Origin: Schistosoma mansoni | Taxonomy: Eukaryota > Platyhelminthes > Trematoda > Strigeidida > Schistosomatidae | Assembly (NCBI RefSeq): GCF_000237925.1 | Contig: NC_031495.1 | Location: 2,558,407 to 2,622,406, forward strand | Length of the DNA: 64,000 nucleotides | Direction of reading: 5' to 3' | Part shown: in pieces, positions 1-12,949 of the stretch | Position numbering within the stretch: the stretch's first letter is position 1 | Layout of the letters: every line of letters starts with the position of its first letter | The notes under the pieces: generated by a model | Database searches by the model: none | What the model was told of the DNA's origin: nothing | Seen by the model: only the letters and a program-made list of their open reading frames with translations | Translations under genes and position numbers: made by a program

Positions 1-425
1 TTGGGAAATTTCGAATTTACAACAGCAACAAGGGCTGAGAAAACATGGGTGAAAGTTGGTGATGCCGATTGTGCAGTTAAAAGGGATCTAACAAATAAAC
101 CTCTACCTCTAACAATATTTTCCATGAGTAGTTGTTTGACAACTTCAGATAAGTTGGATACATTCACTTTATTAATAAAACCATGGATGGATTTTTTCAG
201 TGCTTCCCAAGCAATTCGTTGATAGGCCTCAGATGATTTGTCAGTTATCTGGGCTTGCATTTGACGAAGTCGACCAGGGGGAATATACGCACCACCAGTT
301 TTACCAAATATGTTGGCGAACTTGTCAGGATTTTTTGACGAATCATCTTTCTTAGGGTTCTCCGACACAGTGCTACTCTTCTCATTTTCTGGACTATATC
401 TAGCACGTTTAGTCCCACGATCCAT
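1..425 (-). CDS. CWC22: Pre-mRNA splicing factor CWC22, N-terminal part (runs off left edge)
   Basis: The minus strand is open from an ATG at 425-423 to the window edge, 141 codons without a stop. After a charged, Lys/Ser-rich leader of about 40 residues the protein shows [35 protein letters not shown] and [11 protein letters not shown], matching in order the start of the MIF4G domain of CWC22/nucampholin. In this family that domain binds eIF4A3 and brings it to the spliceosome for exon-junction complex assembly; the protein acts in the nucleus. No intron interrupts the visible part. The remaining MIF4G and the MA3 domain lie outside the window. The start is chosen because it is the only in-frame ATG before the conserved block. 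The identity rests on recalled family sequence, but the match is long and ungapped. Confidence 0.9.
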   Translation of the reverse strand, partial: MDRGTKRARYSPENEKSSTVSENPKKDDSSKNPDKFANIFGKTGGAYIPPGRLRQMQAQITDKSSEAYQRIAWEALKKSIHGFINKVNVSNLSEVVKQLLMENIVRGRGLFVRSLLTAQSASPTFTHVFSALVAVVNSKFP

Positions 426-1555
426 TGCGACAATACTTGTTGAAGAACTATATTAAGTTGATTAGGTCCACTATTTTTGTCAGCCTGGTTTTAATGTGAG
501 TTAAGTTACTAAAAAGGCACATACACGACGACGTTAGGTTATGCATAAGACAGGTATATAATGAGTACTTGAACAACCAAAACGGGATTATAACAAGGAA
601 TACTTATATATATAAATAAAGAGAAGACAAGGTGCAGGTTGTAACCTGAACTGTTCAAAAGAGTATTCATAATCAGTTCAGAAATAATTTTCCTTAAAGT
701 AGAGTACAGGATAACCGCTTCGCTCTTACTCTGCAACCAAAATGTGCTACAGTTACGTAACCTTAAGAATCCAACATTTGTGTTTATGAATTACTAATGT
801 TGGTATAACATATGAGATTTACGAAAGGTGAAAACCAGAGCAGCTTATGCCAGTCACAACCATCCTTGGTGTTGTGATGATACCAGTTCGTTCATGTAAG
901 GTAGAATACATAACACATTGTAAGTTTTCCCCCATCTCTGTGAATTCTGGCACTCAGTGGAGAATTATTCATTAGTGTTTCTGAATGATTACTAGTATTT
1001 AGTGAAAACATCATGCTAGTAACGCGAAATTTCGGCAGTGTTTGGGATCAGTGATAACAATCTAAGCTGTTTTACTATTTTTTATAAAATTAATTTTAGT
1101 GGTTAAATTATGTTTCAGGCACATTAGTTTAGCCGCTTCCACATTACCCATTATTAACAAGCTCCCTAAACAAGTAGAAAGAGGTAACTAGTTTATGGTA
1201 CGTCGCTGTGGCATGATAAACCGTACATTTTTAGCATCTTTTGCTCTATCACAACATCAGTCAGTCAGTCAGCTATGAAGATTGGCACATTTATGCATCG
1301 GTCCAAGTTGCCATACCCCATTAGCACTACAAGATAAACACCGAATTCATAGAAGTAGTTAATTTAATGGTGGTAATATATAAAACATTGTATATAAGAA
1401 AATAGTACAGGAAGAAAGAAAGATATGAAGCAATTTTAATCTCATAGTTTAAGGGAAGACAGAGAATGCATACACCTGCGCCATTGTAATCGATTCTGCG
1501 CCATGTCACCCAGAGTCTCCAACCATTGGTTACGATAGTCACGCGGACCCCAACC
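426..1555. other. Intergenic, no gene seen
   Basis: This is the upstream flank of CWC22, so its promoter should lie in the first few hundred bases, but I see no element I can defend. The rest is AT-rich with only short open frames. A small (TCAG)n run is at about 1257-1274. The minus-strand tail of an RTE LINE begins at about 1556. Confidence 0.5.
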
Positions 1556-3960
1556 AGGTTTTTATTTTTTATTTATTTAAACACATAAATATTGGTACAA
1601 AGGGGCACCAGATAAATATGCGCCTCACAAATCTCATTCGATTTGTGTGAGGGCTGTGATACTGCCCAGACTGAAGCAGGTGGTTTTCTTAGGGGACCAC
1701 ACCCGGAGCCTTTCACCTAAAGGTCTAGTCCACAAGGCAGTGGAGCATCGTAAGGAGATACAGTCCCATGGTAGACGGTGACCAACAGTTGGTTCATACG
1801 CCATTCGTTTCTTCAGGATACTGGAGCCCATGTGCACCATTGGTTTGGAATCAGGGTTTTCCAACTCCCCTAGGTGGACGCGCCATATCCACCAACCCGG
1901 TTAAAGCGCCGGACATTCGCTTTTCGTCCTCTCACTTTTGTGAATAACACCCCCGCCACGAGAAGGCAGTGAGTAGGACTTCCCTGGCAGAGGCTATATA
2001 TTCGCGTGGCCATATGAGAGCATTTCGAGAGGGAGAGCAGACTCTCCCCACTCTCGGCCGTACCAGGGCATTTGGGGGCCAACATGGCTCAGACTAGAAG
2101 TTAGTGACTTCAAGCACTGATGCCATGTTTTGGTTTGGCCACCCCTAACTGTCTTCCAACCATCCCCAATACTAGTCAGCATTGCGCGTCGTGGTAATCA
2201 GTGTTCAGGCATACGTAACACGTGGCCCAACCATCTCAGTCGATGAAGATTCACAACCTCATCAACTGGTTTGCCATCATTCCCTAATATCATGTGTCTA
2301 ACCTCACTATTACTTAGCCGGTGATCCCAGCAGATGCGAGTAATATTTCTAAGGCATCTGTGATCAAATACTAGTAACCCACGAGTATCTTCTACTCCTA
2401 ATGGCCATGTTTCACAGCCGTAAAGTAGAACAGAGCGAACTGCTGCGCAGTATACCCGTCCCTTTATTGATAGACAGACATCTCGTCTTCGCCATAGGTG
2501 ACGTAAGTTGGCAAAAGCCAAACGAGCTTTTTGAATCCGTGCTGGGATTTCGTCAGACACCAACCCATTAGGGTTGGTCAGACTTCCAAGATAAGTGAAG
2601 TTGTCCACGCGTTCGACTACTTTACTCCCTATCCTTAGTTCAGGTGTTGACGCAGGCCAGTCCTGGAGTAACATTTTACATTTAGAGGGGGGAGAAATGC
2701 ATCCCAAACATCCTGGCATTATTACTCAGTTCTAACAGAAGACTCTGTATTTTGTCAGCGTCTTCACCAAACAGGACTATGTCATCTGCGTATTCTAAGT
2801 CGATTAGTCAGTCAGTCAGTCAGCTACAATTAGTGGACTTCCTGGTAGGAGATCAATTCCTGAAAATTCAGTCGACGAGAGTGTTATTTCCAGCAATAGA
2901 TGTATAATGAAGTTAAACAAAAATGGGGATAGTGGACAACCCTGTCGGACACCACTTGAGGTTGTAAAATCAGATGACAGTTCGCCATAAGCTCTCACTC
3001 GACTGGTAGTGTTCGAGTAAAGAGCCTTCACAAGGTTTATGTACTTCTCAGGTACACCTTTTAATGAGAGACACTCTCACAGAACCTCTTGGTCTACAGA
3101 ATCAAATGCTGCTTTCAAGTCAAGAAAAACTATCATTGTCGGACGCCGATAAACATGTCTGTGCTTTAAAACCTGACGAGTAGCGAATATGTGGTCGATA
3201 CAGCCAAGACCAGGTCTGAAGCCGGCCTGATTTTCTCGTGTTTGCAGTTCACGAGTCTTAGTTAGGCGCCCGATAACTATTGAGGCTAGTACTTTAGATG
3301 CTATGTTAGTCAGACTAATCCCTCTATGGTTATCACAGGGTGATTTTGGTCCCTTCTTATATATCGGGTTTGGGCACCCGAGCAGTATCACAGCCCTCAC
3401 ACAAATCAAATGAGATTTATGTGGCGCATATGTATCTGGTGCTTCCTTGTACCAATATTTATGTGTTAAAATAAATAAATAAATTGGGACAATAAGTGAT
3501 TGTGACCAGTCAGATGGGATTACGTCCAACTCCCAGATTTTAGCCAAAATATTAGTCAACCTAGTCGCTAAAATTGGACCACCATATTTAAAGACCTCTG
3601 GAGCCAATCCATCTGGACCAGCTGCTCTTCCTCGTTTCAGATTAGTTATAACCTTTTGAACTTCAGGTAGGGTCGGGGGCCTACTTCAATGTTCCATTCA
3701 GACTGTCTGGGAATAGTGGGTAGTTGTGCAGTAGCTGAAGGCCAGCTGAACTGCTCCTTAAAGTGTACCGCCCATTGTTCTAAACATCTGGGCTGAGAGC
3801 AGATAAGGGTTCCGTCTTTTTCCGAAATCGTTTCACTTACACTTGACTTACTAACTCTGGTTTCTTTTATCAGTCTGAAGAGTTCCCTGGTGTTGCCTAC
3901 AGCCGCTGCCTTTTCCATCTTGAGTGCTGGTAGAGGTTGGAGTCCCAAAGATAATACGAC
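1556..3960 (-). mobile_element. RTE-type (SR2-like) LINE, 5'-truncated, decayed
   Basis: Minus-strand pieces (3948-3646, 3607-3077, 3031-2816, 2719-2198) together cover the linker after the endonuclease and most of the reverse transcriptase: ENQAGFRPGLGCIDHIFATR, FLDLKAAFDSVD, GVRQGCPLSPFLFNF, a YADD box near 2775-2790 and the C-terminal RLRWLGHVLRMP. The frame carries several stops and at least one frameshift. Downstream lies a roughly 500-base 3' region ending in a T-rich stretch at 1556-1580 (AAATAAATAAA on the minus strand). That 3' region recurs as short copies at 31.1, 34.8, 36.7/39.7, 46.8 and 54.1 kb. The same order is seen in the better-preserved relative at 51620-48265. The endonuclease is absent because the copy is 5'-truncated near 3960, the usual outcome of target-primed reverse transcription. 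Confidence 0.88.
3367..3484 (+). mobile_element. Short LINE 3' tail inserted in the opposite direction inside the LINE
   Basis: These bases match the last ~110 nt of the same RTE family (from gtttgggcacccg to an aaataaataaat tail) but read on the plus strand, against the surrounding minus-strand LINE. The host reverse transcriptase reads VPI before and PIYKKG after it, so a few bases are duplicated at the junction, as expected of a target site. The minus-strand frame happens to stay open through the insert. Confidence 0.75.
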
Positions 3961-5159
3961 TCAGCCCTTTGAAGAGTTATTGGGTATGGTTTGAAATAAA
4001 ACAAATGGACATCATGTTGTAGTTTTCGACTACATCATTCAGAGACGTGAGATAAGTATCCCAGCTTGAAGAGAACTTCCAAAACTCCCTTACTAACTGA
4101 AGTTTGTTTTATATTGAACACAATTCCTATTTACTTATCGCATGTGAATGAGATGGCTCAAAATCGTTTGCAATGGCGAAGGTGCATCCACTCTTTGTGT
4201 TCTCCCAAATTCTAATCTTCTGAATACTTCATGTCCCTATCTTTTTTTTCTCTCCAAAATCATTTCACTGTATTATACTCCTTCAACAACATCTTCAAAG
4301 CCTAATCTTTCCAATTACTGCTTATTCTTACTACTTCTACCATTATGGGATTTGAATGGACAACTGCATCTCTGTGCTAATGTGGTGTGGCAACTCGAAC
4401 TGATGTACGTGTGTACGAAGTTCTACTTTGTGACTGACTGACTTATCGCATGAATTCCAGTTTACTTTTCATTACTACTTCGTTTGCGTGGTGAGACTTT
4501 CCCATGCTGTGTCAAAGTCTATATTTGTTATACGTAACTAAATCCGGATTAAGTTAGTAAAAATATACTGTCAAATTACAACTGTAAGAAGGTACAAATC
4601 AATACCCTATCTTCACATAACCAATGTCAATCTAATAACATCAAGTTGTACGACTTCGTGGCTCTAAGCAGTATGCGAAAAGGCTAGTCCACCCAAAAAT
4701 GAGTAACTCAGTAAGGAATTTGTATCCTGTAGTTCGAAATGATCGGTACGTTGCAACAACACTGATTTTAGACACAAATAAATGTTGACAAAGTGGGTGT
4801 GTCAGAAATACTTTTTAACGTGAGCTACTGAAGCAAAAACAAGAATGCTAAAATATAAACACTGACAATGGAGGACTACCCTCAATACGATAGATCTAAC
4901 TGACCTCAAGTACCCAATGTACACATTTATTTGAAATAGCGCTTGACAGGCAACATCCAATACCTTTGTCACGAGCTCGTATAAATCGACTAGTTTCTTT
5001 GCGTTCACTCCTTGCTGTTTCAGTGTGATTCCGTGTATTTTTTAATGTCCATTGGATGGTAGTCCAGCCACTTTCCTGAACTAACTGAAGTCACTTTGGT
5101 AGTTATTTGTGGGTTTGTATATCTTGTAATCTGACTCGGTGCGTTTGTCTAAGGGTAGT
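3961..5159. other. No gene seen
   Basis: AT-rich sequence with only short frames. The longest (4148-4441, plus) has no recognisable domain and low-complexity hydrophobic composition. Nothing here can be assigned. Confidence 0.4.
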
Positions 5160-5830
5160 AGGGTTTCTGGATACCAACAGCTGTCACATTACCAGGCAGA
5201 AGGTTGATTATTTGCAATGTGGAAAACAATGAGGTGATAATTCGAGTGCCGAAAGAAGACGATTGTTCCAAGAATAAATAGTAATTTACTTAATTAGTGA
5301 TATGTGAGAAGACGGAATTAAAAGAATAAGAGTGACAATAAGAGAGATAGGAAGTAGTTACTGATGTGTAGTGATAATAACCGTTGTCAGTTATGAGACA
5401 CACATCTAGTCTCACTAATTACAAGCCTTAGGTCACGTTTTGAGGAGACAATCGGGAGTGGATTTCCATGGAGGGTGTAGGTGCTTTGTTTCAAGGGATG
5501 TAGAGTATGAGTGACATGACATTTCGACAGGTTCAGCTTTAACTCATTATCTGCTGCCATTCTACTATTATTGTGGTGTTTTTTTTGAGACATATATCGT
5601 TGTGTTGTCTGAACAGATTAGTTCTGTCGAGGTAGTTTTATCCAAAAGGTCACTAATAGTGATCAGGAATAGCAGCGGACCTCGCTTTTTTCCTGATTTC
5701 GAGCGATAGCCATATTTCGGTTAGAAATATAATCTTCAGACCTAACTATAAGCACATGTTTCTGATTTTTTCTTGTTTACCCCTTAGTCCTCTTACGTTG
5801 CTATAAATACACCTTACGATTTGTCACATC
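5160..5830 (-). mobile_element. CR1-like LINE remnant, internally deleted
   Basis: Read on the minus strand, 5825-5700 gives an endonuclease start (IYSNVRGLRGKQEKIRN, then FLTEIWLS). Within a few bases it passes to the second half of a reverse transcriptase (RGPLLFLITISDLLDKT, then NELKLNLSKCHVTH and GNPLPIVSS at 5690-5390). The middle of the protein is missing. Below 5390 lies a 3' UTR-like stretch with the block ctgcctggtaatgtgacag, which resembles sequence near 7840 and 8120 below two other CR1 ends. The frame contains stops. Confidence 0.75.
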
Positions 5831-7780
5831 TAATGTTACTGAAAGGGTTGCTTTACAAACAATATCAGGCCTGAAGAGCCTCAGTCAAGTCCTCTTAGTT
5901 TTTGAAAGTCACTGACATCAGATACGGAGACTTAATGACCGTGAGGTGTAACGGACGATATAGCCTAGACACGTTAATTATCGTGGTGATGTGAGGACCT
6001 GTGCTACGTGATAGCCAAAGCCAATATTTTTTATCATGTTCGTGACCTTGATCTCGACCATCACCTACTAGCTCAGTCACTCCACTGACCACCATACCGT
6101 TTGGTTCCTGGATGCTTGTTGATTTTCTACTGGAATCTCTTATAGCCTACGGTTTGTCATACCTAATCTGGACTTCGGAGGGCCGCCCAAGCGATGTTGT
6201 CTGGGATGTCAATAAAATGTCTACTGTAGCTCATGCTTAATCCAAAATTACTCTTAATGTATGAGGTTCATTTTCACTACTTTTTGTCCCTTCGACGATC
6301 AGCACAGTTCTACTTGAGCAGTACTCATTTCAAGACTTGCACAGTATTTGTCCCGCAGTTTATCAAAGGCTGTCCCACATTCTAAAAGGCTAAATCACGA
6401 CACTGGAACCTTAAGTAAAATCAGGGAGTTTTGTTTAACATCTGTGTTCTCGACGTTCAGTGTCTTTGGAGCTATGTTGTTGCTATTTCCCTTCCCGATC
6501 CCCACCCATAGCTCATTACTCTCAACAGATACTGAGGTATTTAAAACAGCCGGTAATTTTGTCGATGTATGTCCTCGAGTTGTGTCCCCCATGATAGCGT
6601 GCTTGGTTGGGCCTGTGTTCGACCATTATGATATACTGGTGAAGATTGGTATGGTTGCTTCCATTGGGGTTATATGCATCTCTTTTATCAGTTCGGTTGG
6701 TTCGTTTTTCTACACTGTGAATAAATGTACCGGGCCCACGGGCAGAGGTTCCTTAACAAAAACCCATAGTGCTGTTTAGGCACTGCAGTATCACAGACAA
6801 AGTGACCCCAGCTCCCAAAAAGATCACATTCGAATGCTGAGTACCTGGTTCTGATGAACGATGAGCATGAGATATGATTATCGTTCCCATGTTGTTTCTC
6901 CTTATTGGTTATCCCCACAGGCACTTTGAGACGCCTCTTCCTCCTGTTTCGTTTTGGTTAGGAGCATGATCCTGATTACTTAGTTGGAGGTTCAGTTTTT
7001 GTGTTTGAGCCGAGCGATCCATACTATACACATTATTCTGAGGTTCTTTATCTGGTGTTGTTTTGGGCTTTCTCGTAATCCTGTTGTTAGAAATGGCTTC
7101 GACTTATTATTAACCTCTGAATTTAGACCTTTAACTCTGCTAGCCGTTCTAGTAGCTATAGTGTAAGCACTTGTGGTAATGCCACTGCTGAGAATTTTAT
7201 ATTGTACCAGATTATAATATTGAATAAAGCCATTACTAATAATAATAATACTATGCATGCTCACCAGCAGACTAGAATAAAATGCGAGACATCTTAATGA
7301 GGAAGTACGCGAGATAAAAGTTTTAGATGAGAGAAATAACAGAGATATATGAATTTATGCTACACGAGAATACAATCTGAAAGACGCTTAAAACTGCAAC
7401 GTTACCTTGACTGCCCTAGCATACGATTCCACGTGTATCCAGTAACTTATACACAAGTCCTGGCTTGGAAAGTAAGTGTATGTGTGAATGTTGTAGTTGA
7501 GGCAACTAAGAAGAAGGTTGGTAATTGAGACAGCTAGAACTACAGCAAAATGATTTAACCATGTTGTGGTCATTGTTTCTAAACTTGTTATTGTGGTTGT
7601 CTATTAGCAAAGTAAATGCGAAGCCAGTACCCTTGAGAGTGTTTAAATATTCAAATGTTGGCGGAAAAGTAGGTATTTACGGTTACTGGTGAAAGATCGA
7701 TGTAGTCATATCAGACTCGAAGATGGCGCCAGTCGACTGCGCTGTTAGTCCTTTTGTTAGTTTTTTTGTGGATTAATATT
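5831..7780. other. Unassigned, probably old retroelement sequence
   Basis: No host exon is supportable. A plus-strand frame at 6348-6779 (143 aa) and an overlapping minus-strand frame at 6592-6395 have no recognised domain. The stretch ends near 7220-7252 with an AATAAA followed by an (AAT)n run, the kind of tail CR1-like elements leave, so part of it may be retroelement 5' or 3' sequence. Confidence 0.35.
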
Positions 7781-8089
7781 TATCTTGCATTTAGTTTGAA
7801 TACGTTTTTCTCTGGGTAATAGGGATCCTGGCTACCAGCGTTCATTAAATTACCAGGCAGGAGGTCGGTTGGTTGCAGTACCACCATATCCAACGTGTTT
7901 TTGATGAGATAGTCTAAACGAAATGGTTTCTTTACACCTACTTCTTGTTTCAGGAAAGTTTCAGTCTTTAGTAGCTTCCAATGCTGAGTGGATTGGCCTA
8001 TCGACTGCATGAGCTCAAGTCAATTTGTTAGCTGTTTTGGTTTTTGTGTAACTTGAAACCTGAATGTTCATCTCAAAGCAGTAAGGTTT

Positions 8090-8745
8090 CTGAAATTAGT
8101 AGCTAGCATATTACCAGGCAAGAATTTTGTTGGCTGTGGTATAAAATTTAATAAAAGAAGAAAATTTGAATTCAGAAGAACAAAGAGAATACACTGTTAG
8201 TGAGTAGTAAGCAGGTTAATTATCCAAGAAGATAAAATCGACATACAAAGGGGTAAAAATAACAGCCAAACAGAGATGACAGGAAGCAAGATAAGAATAG
8301 GATGATAGTACGTCATAATAACAGTTGTTGGTGAATTGCGATATATGCATCAAATTCAAATAGTTCTGGAAGGAATGGAAGAGGGTTAAGCTCAAGGGGC
8401 TTCCGTATCTAGTATCAGTGGGTCACCGATTCCTTTAGGTTGAAATCTAGGTATGCTTAGCGATATAAAGAAAAATGTTCGGAAATTATGGTGAGATGTT
8501 GTCCTGAGTCCCTAGGAATACTTCAAATTTTTTCTCAAATAACTCCTAGTAAGTTGCTTGAACTAACTCAGTCGGCAGCGTAACCCAGGATACGACATCT
8601 CGTTGAAAGTAGGTTTGCCTACAGTCTATCATGCCATGTTTAGTCTCCGATTTCTGGATGTTATCCCTAAGGTTTGTGCTAGGGATGAACTTAATTATGT
8701 GTCTTAGGGGATTCTCAGGAGTTTTTAGGACGCTAGAAGTCACTA
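8090..8745 (-). mobile_element. CR1-like LINE, 3' end
   Basis: The minus frame 8743-8546 ends in WVTLPTELVQAT, the C-terminal signature seen also at 58044-57811 (WNSLPTELVQATSQESFKRK). The following 3' UTR matches that of the 57.7-kb copy over about 150 bases (blocks gggcttccgt, cagtgg, tcacc, cctaggaata). The copy is 5'-truncated. A further related block with ttaccaggcaggagg near 7840 may be a second tail. Confidence 0.7.
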
Positions 8746-8759
8746 AGTCACCTCTGAGG

Positions 8760-9429
8760 CTCCAGTAGTCAGTGATTTAGAGCTCTCTTGTTGAGGCTTG
8801 AATTTAAGTCCTCGTAAGGTTTCCGTGCCTCACCCTTGAATATGTTCCCAGGTGTTCCTACCCTTTTGGAGGACGAAAATACATATATGTACTATTAGTG
8901 TGGTCAATTATAACTGTTAAAGATCTAGTGGGAAGTAATACCTTAAAACGTCAAAAATGGGTTCCAACTTTACCAGTGCAAGACTTGTTCAAAAAGCATT
9001 TTCTACTTGGTTAGTGTAGGACTTCATATCATATGCTTCAGACAATTCTAGATGTCTGTGAACTTGATATGTTTTTAGAGGAAAATTATCCAAGTCGTAA
9101 GGGTAATCTTAAAAATGCCCTAGATGGACTACTTCACACTTTGAAGCATAGAAAGTAAGTTCATTGTTATTCACACAAGTTTGGAGTTGGGTCAGATCCT
9201 CCTACAGTGTCAACTTATCATCTTGGTTACGAATGTCTCATCAAAGTTTTACATTGTTAAAGAAAAATAATAATTTACACTATACGTACCAAGGGAGGCC
9301 ATTTATGTAAAGTAAGAAAAGAAGAGTTCCTAGTACGGAAACTCGAGGGACCTGACTAAAACATTCTGTAGCCTGAGAGAACGCGAAGTTTACCCTGAAC
9401 CCAAAACTTTAATTATTTAGATATGAAGT
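8760..9429. other. No gene seen
   Basis: AT-rich sequence between two CR1 remnants. No frame longer than about 60 codons and no recognisable motif. Confidence 0.4.
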
Positions 9430-11560
9430 AAACCACTCTGTTAACAATGACCCGATACCTGACTGTTCCAGGTTATTGACAAGGTACCTAAGAAGTACTC
9501 ATTGGCGAACTTTCTTTACTACAGACAATACTGACACGCTAACCAATATATTTCATCACAACATCAAAAGTATCATCAGCAAAATCACACCGTCAGAGTA
9601 CTGGAGAGGAAGTTCTCGAAAGATCTGTACCGGTCGGTACACGAAGATGTCTTCAAAGACGTTGTACTCGATTCCTTAACCTTAATGACCTTTCCTCTTT
9701 AGTAACGGTGACAGAAATACTTGTCCGAACAGAGGCACAAAAGACAGTCGAACAGGAAAAACGTGCTGTCGAACTTTATAATAACTCATCCGCGCCCACC
9801 ATACTCTCAAAATAAACTTAAACGTTCTGAATTGAGATGGAACATATTTATTAAAGACAAACAAGTATACGAAGATCCTTAACTTGTCACGGAACTATCT
9901 AGTGAAAAATTTTGTTTCTCATTAACTAACTAAAAACCACTCATTGATTTAGAACTAATCCCAGTACCTCCCTGTGAAATTATTAATGTAAACTTCAGTG
10001 TACAAAGTATATCTAAGGCAGTTAGTACATTGAAACACTCCTGCGCTGATGGAGCAGATGGTATTCCGGCCAGCATGCTAAAACGTGGAGGTGATGTTGT
10101 GTGTGTTTTATTACTCAAACTATTTGCGATATCACTCTGTATAGCGTGTTACCCTACTACCTTGAGAACTACACATATCATTCACAAAATTAAAACAGGA
10201 CTTGAAGTAAATATTGAAAATTATCGACCCGTAAATATAACTTCATTGGTGTCTAGAGTGATGAAAAAAGTAGTTAAGACGGCGATAGTCCATCTAATTA
10301 CTAATAATCTCATCTCAGTCTACCAGCATCAATTTCTTACATGCAGATCATGCGATACATGCCTAGTAGACCACCTGGATGATATAACTCTGGAACGGAA
10401 CAACAGACTCATTGTACCAGTCTTATTCTTAGAATTTAGGAAAGCTTTTGATAAGGTCCCACACAAAGGGCTTCTCGCCAAACTAAAGTCCTTCGGAATC
10501 GACAACCCACTCTATTCATTGTTTGTTTCATTCTTGACAGAACGTAAAAAAATGGTGAGGAACAACGACTCTCATCACCTGGACCAATAACTAGTAGAGC
10601 CATCCAGAGAAGTATATTAGGTTCACTTTTGTTTCTTATGCCTATAAACGATATATGTAACATCATAAAATTTGGGAAACCATACTTATATGCTGATGGT
10701 CTCAAAATAGTATACGGCTATATGCGTGAGGCTCTAAGTGAAGGTGTACCTCTGATTCGAAATGACCTCAGTAACCTAACTATCTGGAGCGAAAAATGTC
10801 AATTACCATTTAACCTCAACAAACGTGGGATCGTGCATTTCGGAAAACAGCCCTATGAACGACAACTTTGCTTAAATAAAAATAGAGTTCAGAAATTTAA
10901 ACCAATACAAGATCTAGAAATTAGTTACACAGGAAGCCTAAACTTTGAAGAACATGCCTTCTTTATTATTTCTAAATTCAGACGGCTAACTGGTTTCATA
11001 ACGAAAAATTTCTTCACATCAGAGGCTAAGCTTACCCTTTACAAAATATGTGTACAACCTCCCGTTGAATATTGTTCTTTTTAATCTTCTCTAATATGAA
11101 TATCATAGACAAACTAAGAGTATACGTTCAAAGACGCTTCACACACTGACTGCCAGGAAGTAACTCCACTCTCGATTACACAGATAAATGTAAGCACCTC
11201 TTTTTAAAACCTTTATGGCACTGTAAACTAAAGAACAATCCAATATTTTCTACAAGGCAATAAGTGGATTCTCACTCTTAACCTCCTGCCCAACTATGAT
11301 CCATGACCCAGCCTATAGACGAAGAAACAATGCATATACACTATTTACCGTAAAAAACGAATGCGCTGTAAGATTTTACAGTGCTATATTGTTTTTTGTG
11401 AAAAGGTACCCAATACCTATCCGTAATTGTGACACTTTTACCAGATTCAAAGGACCGATAACCTTGTTGCTAGACTCTAAAGAGCTTCATCAATTATTCC
11501 TTGAACTCCAGGCCATCGATGAGGCGCTTGATCTTTGACCGCCTAATATCCAAACGGAAT
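9430..11560 (+). mobile_element. CR1-like LINE, reverse transcriptase region, decayed
   Basis: Plus-strand pieces run in order: the linker before the RT (NIFHHNIKSIISKITPS, 9476-9679), the RT start and palm (GADGIPASML, NYRPVNITSLVSRVMKKVV, LFLEFRKAFDKVPHKGLLAK; 10030-10590), the second half (PINDICNIIKFGKPYLYADG, NLTIWSEKCQLPFNLNK; 10629-11084) and the C-terminal tail (FYSAILFFVKRYPIPIRN; 11296-11538). The catalytic box reads YADG, so the second aspartate is lost. Several stops and frameshifts separate the pieces. The endonuclease is not recognised upstream of 9430. Confidence 0.85.
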
Positions 11561-12949
11561 AATATAACGAACCCCATTGTTATTAATATGAATATAACCA
11601 AATTACAGAACACATGCTTTATCCTATCCCATTATTCAGGGTTTGTTAATCATGGTCTTCTGCTCTTAACCTTTACTTTAAGGTTCCGATTCTCTCTAAT
11701 GGTTGAAGATACATTTTTCCCCCTAAGTGTCATGTCTTTTTTTATTACAAGTAGACAGATAACTCACTAATCTTATGTATACTGACCAACTAAGGCTGAT
11801 CAATAGAAGCTCAAAATGTCTTAAATTCTTGTGAGTTGCTCAACATTTTACTTTTCTTACCCTAGAAATCTTATAATCTTCTACTCTTTCATATCTTTTG
11901 ATTTCCTTATAGTTCTAACCATATCTTAACCACATTTAATCTGACTAGTCTCGTAACGTGGATCTAGTAGAGACAGTGTGTCCCAAGTATGGACTTCGAT
12001 TAAAGCAATATTCATACTTACCACAGACGTAAGAGAGCCTAACATCACAAAAGGAGGGAGGATGACGTTACTGACCAGAAAACATGATGGTGAGGAGATA
12101 ACTTCAATCCACCTGTGTCTGTAGGACAGAACATTTTGTTTAATTACGGTTCCTTATGGTCTAATGGAATATCACGAACCACCGGTAGTGATTCTGATTT
12201 ATTTATGCGAAATCGCGTTTAAAACGCTGAATTGGTTTCGCTGGACAATTCACTAAAAACAAAGCCTTCTCAAGACCCTGTAAAGTCTACAAAATAAGGG
12301 CTGAAATAGCTTTGACAAAGAAGAGAGACAGCCATTTGTGTATCAGAATACTGTTTTCAGTACTACATTTTATAGCTATACATAGTCCCATACCTTCATC
12401 TTCTTTCTGAACTACCTTCATTTATACAGTTCCTTATCCACCTGTACTTTGTTTACACTTATTCTTCTTAGCATATTAGAATGCCCTTGCTTAATAAGTA
12501 CCTTAATAACAAATAAATAGACTAGGTAGTCATACCTTAACTATTCGTCCATCAACATTGTCTGTTCTGCTTCTCATCCTTAATTTTTCTTACACCCTTT
12601 CTTAGAACCTCGAGATACGCCACCGAAAACAGATATAGAACGGGTGACTTCGTCCTGTGCCATTATTACAGCCGCAGATATTCCATATGGATATAAGGTT
12701 GCGGTTTCTGGAAGCCCCCTTCTTCACATGGAGCTATTCTGGACCATCAGTTACATGTAGCAACGCCACCCTCATAAGGCGCGCCAATTGTGATATCAAC
12801 AATACGTTTCTTACTAAAACCAACTGCATTCATATCTTATAAAATATCAACACAGCTGAGTAGTTTACTATTGTGAAAATTGTGACTTTTGTAACAATTT
12901 GATCTTGCCTGTAAATTGGCATGCCTCATGTAACAAACTGTTATTTGAG
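11561..12949. other. No gene seen
   Basis: AT-rich sequence after the CR1 copy. The first few hundred bases may be its 3' UTR. No frame with a recognisable domain. Confidence 0.4.

Noticed and set aside
6348-6779. 143-residue plus-strand frame with hydrophobic stretches
   Set aside because: No domain, no splice context, lies in retroelement-like sequence.
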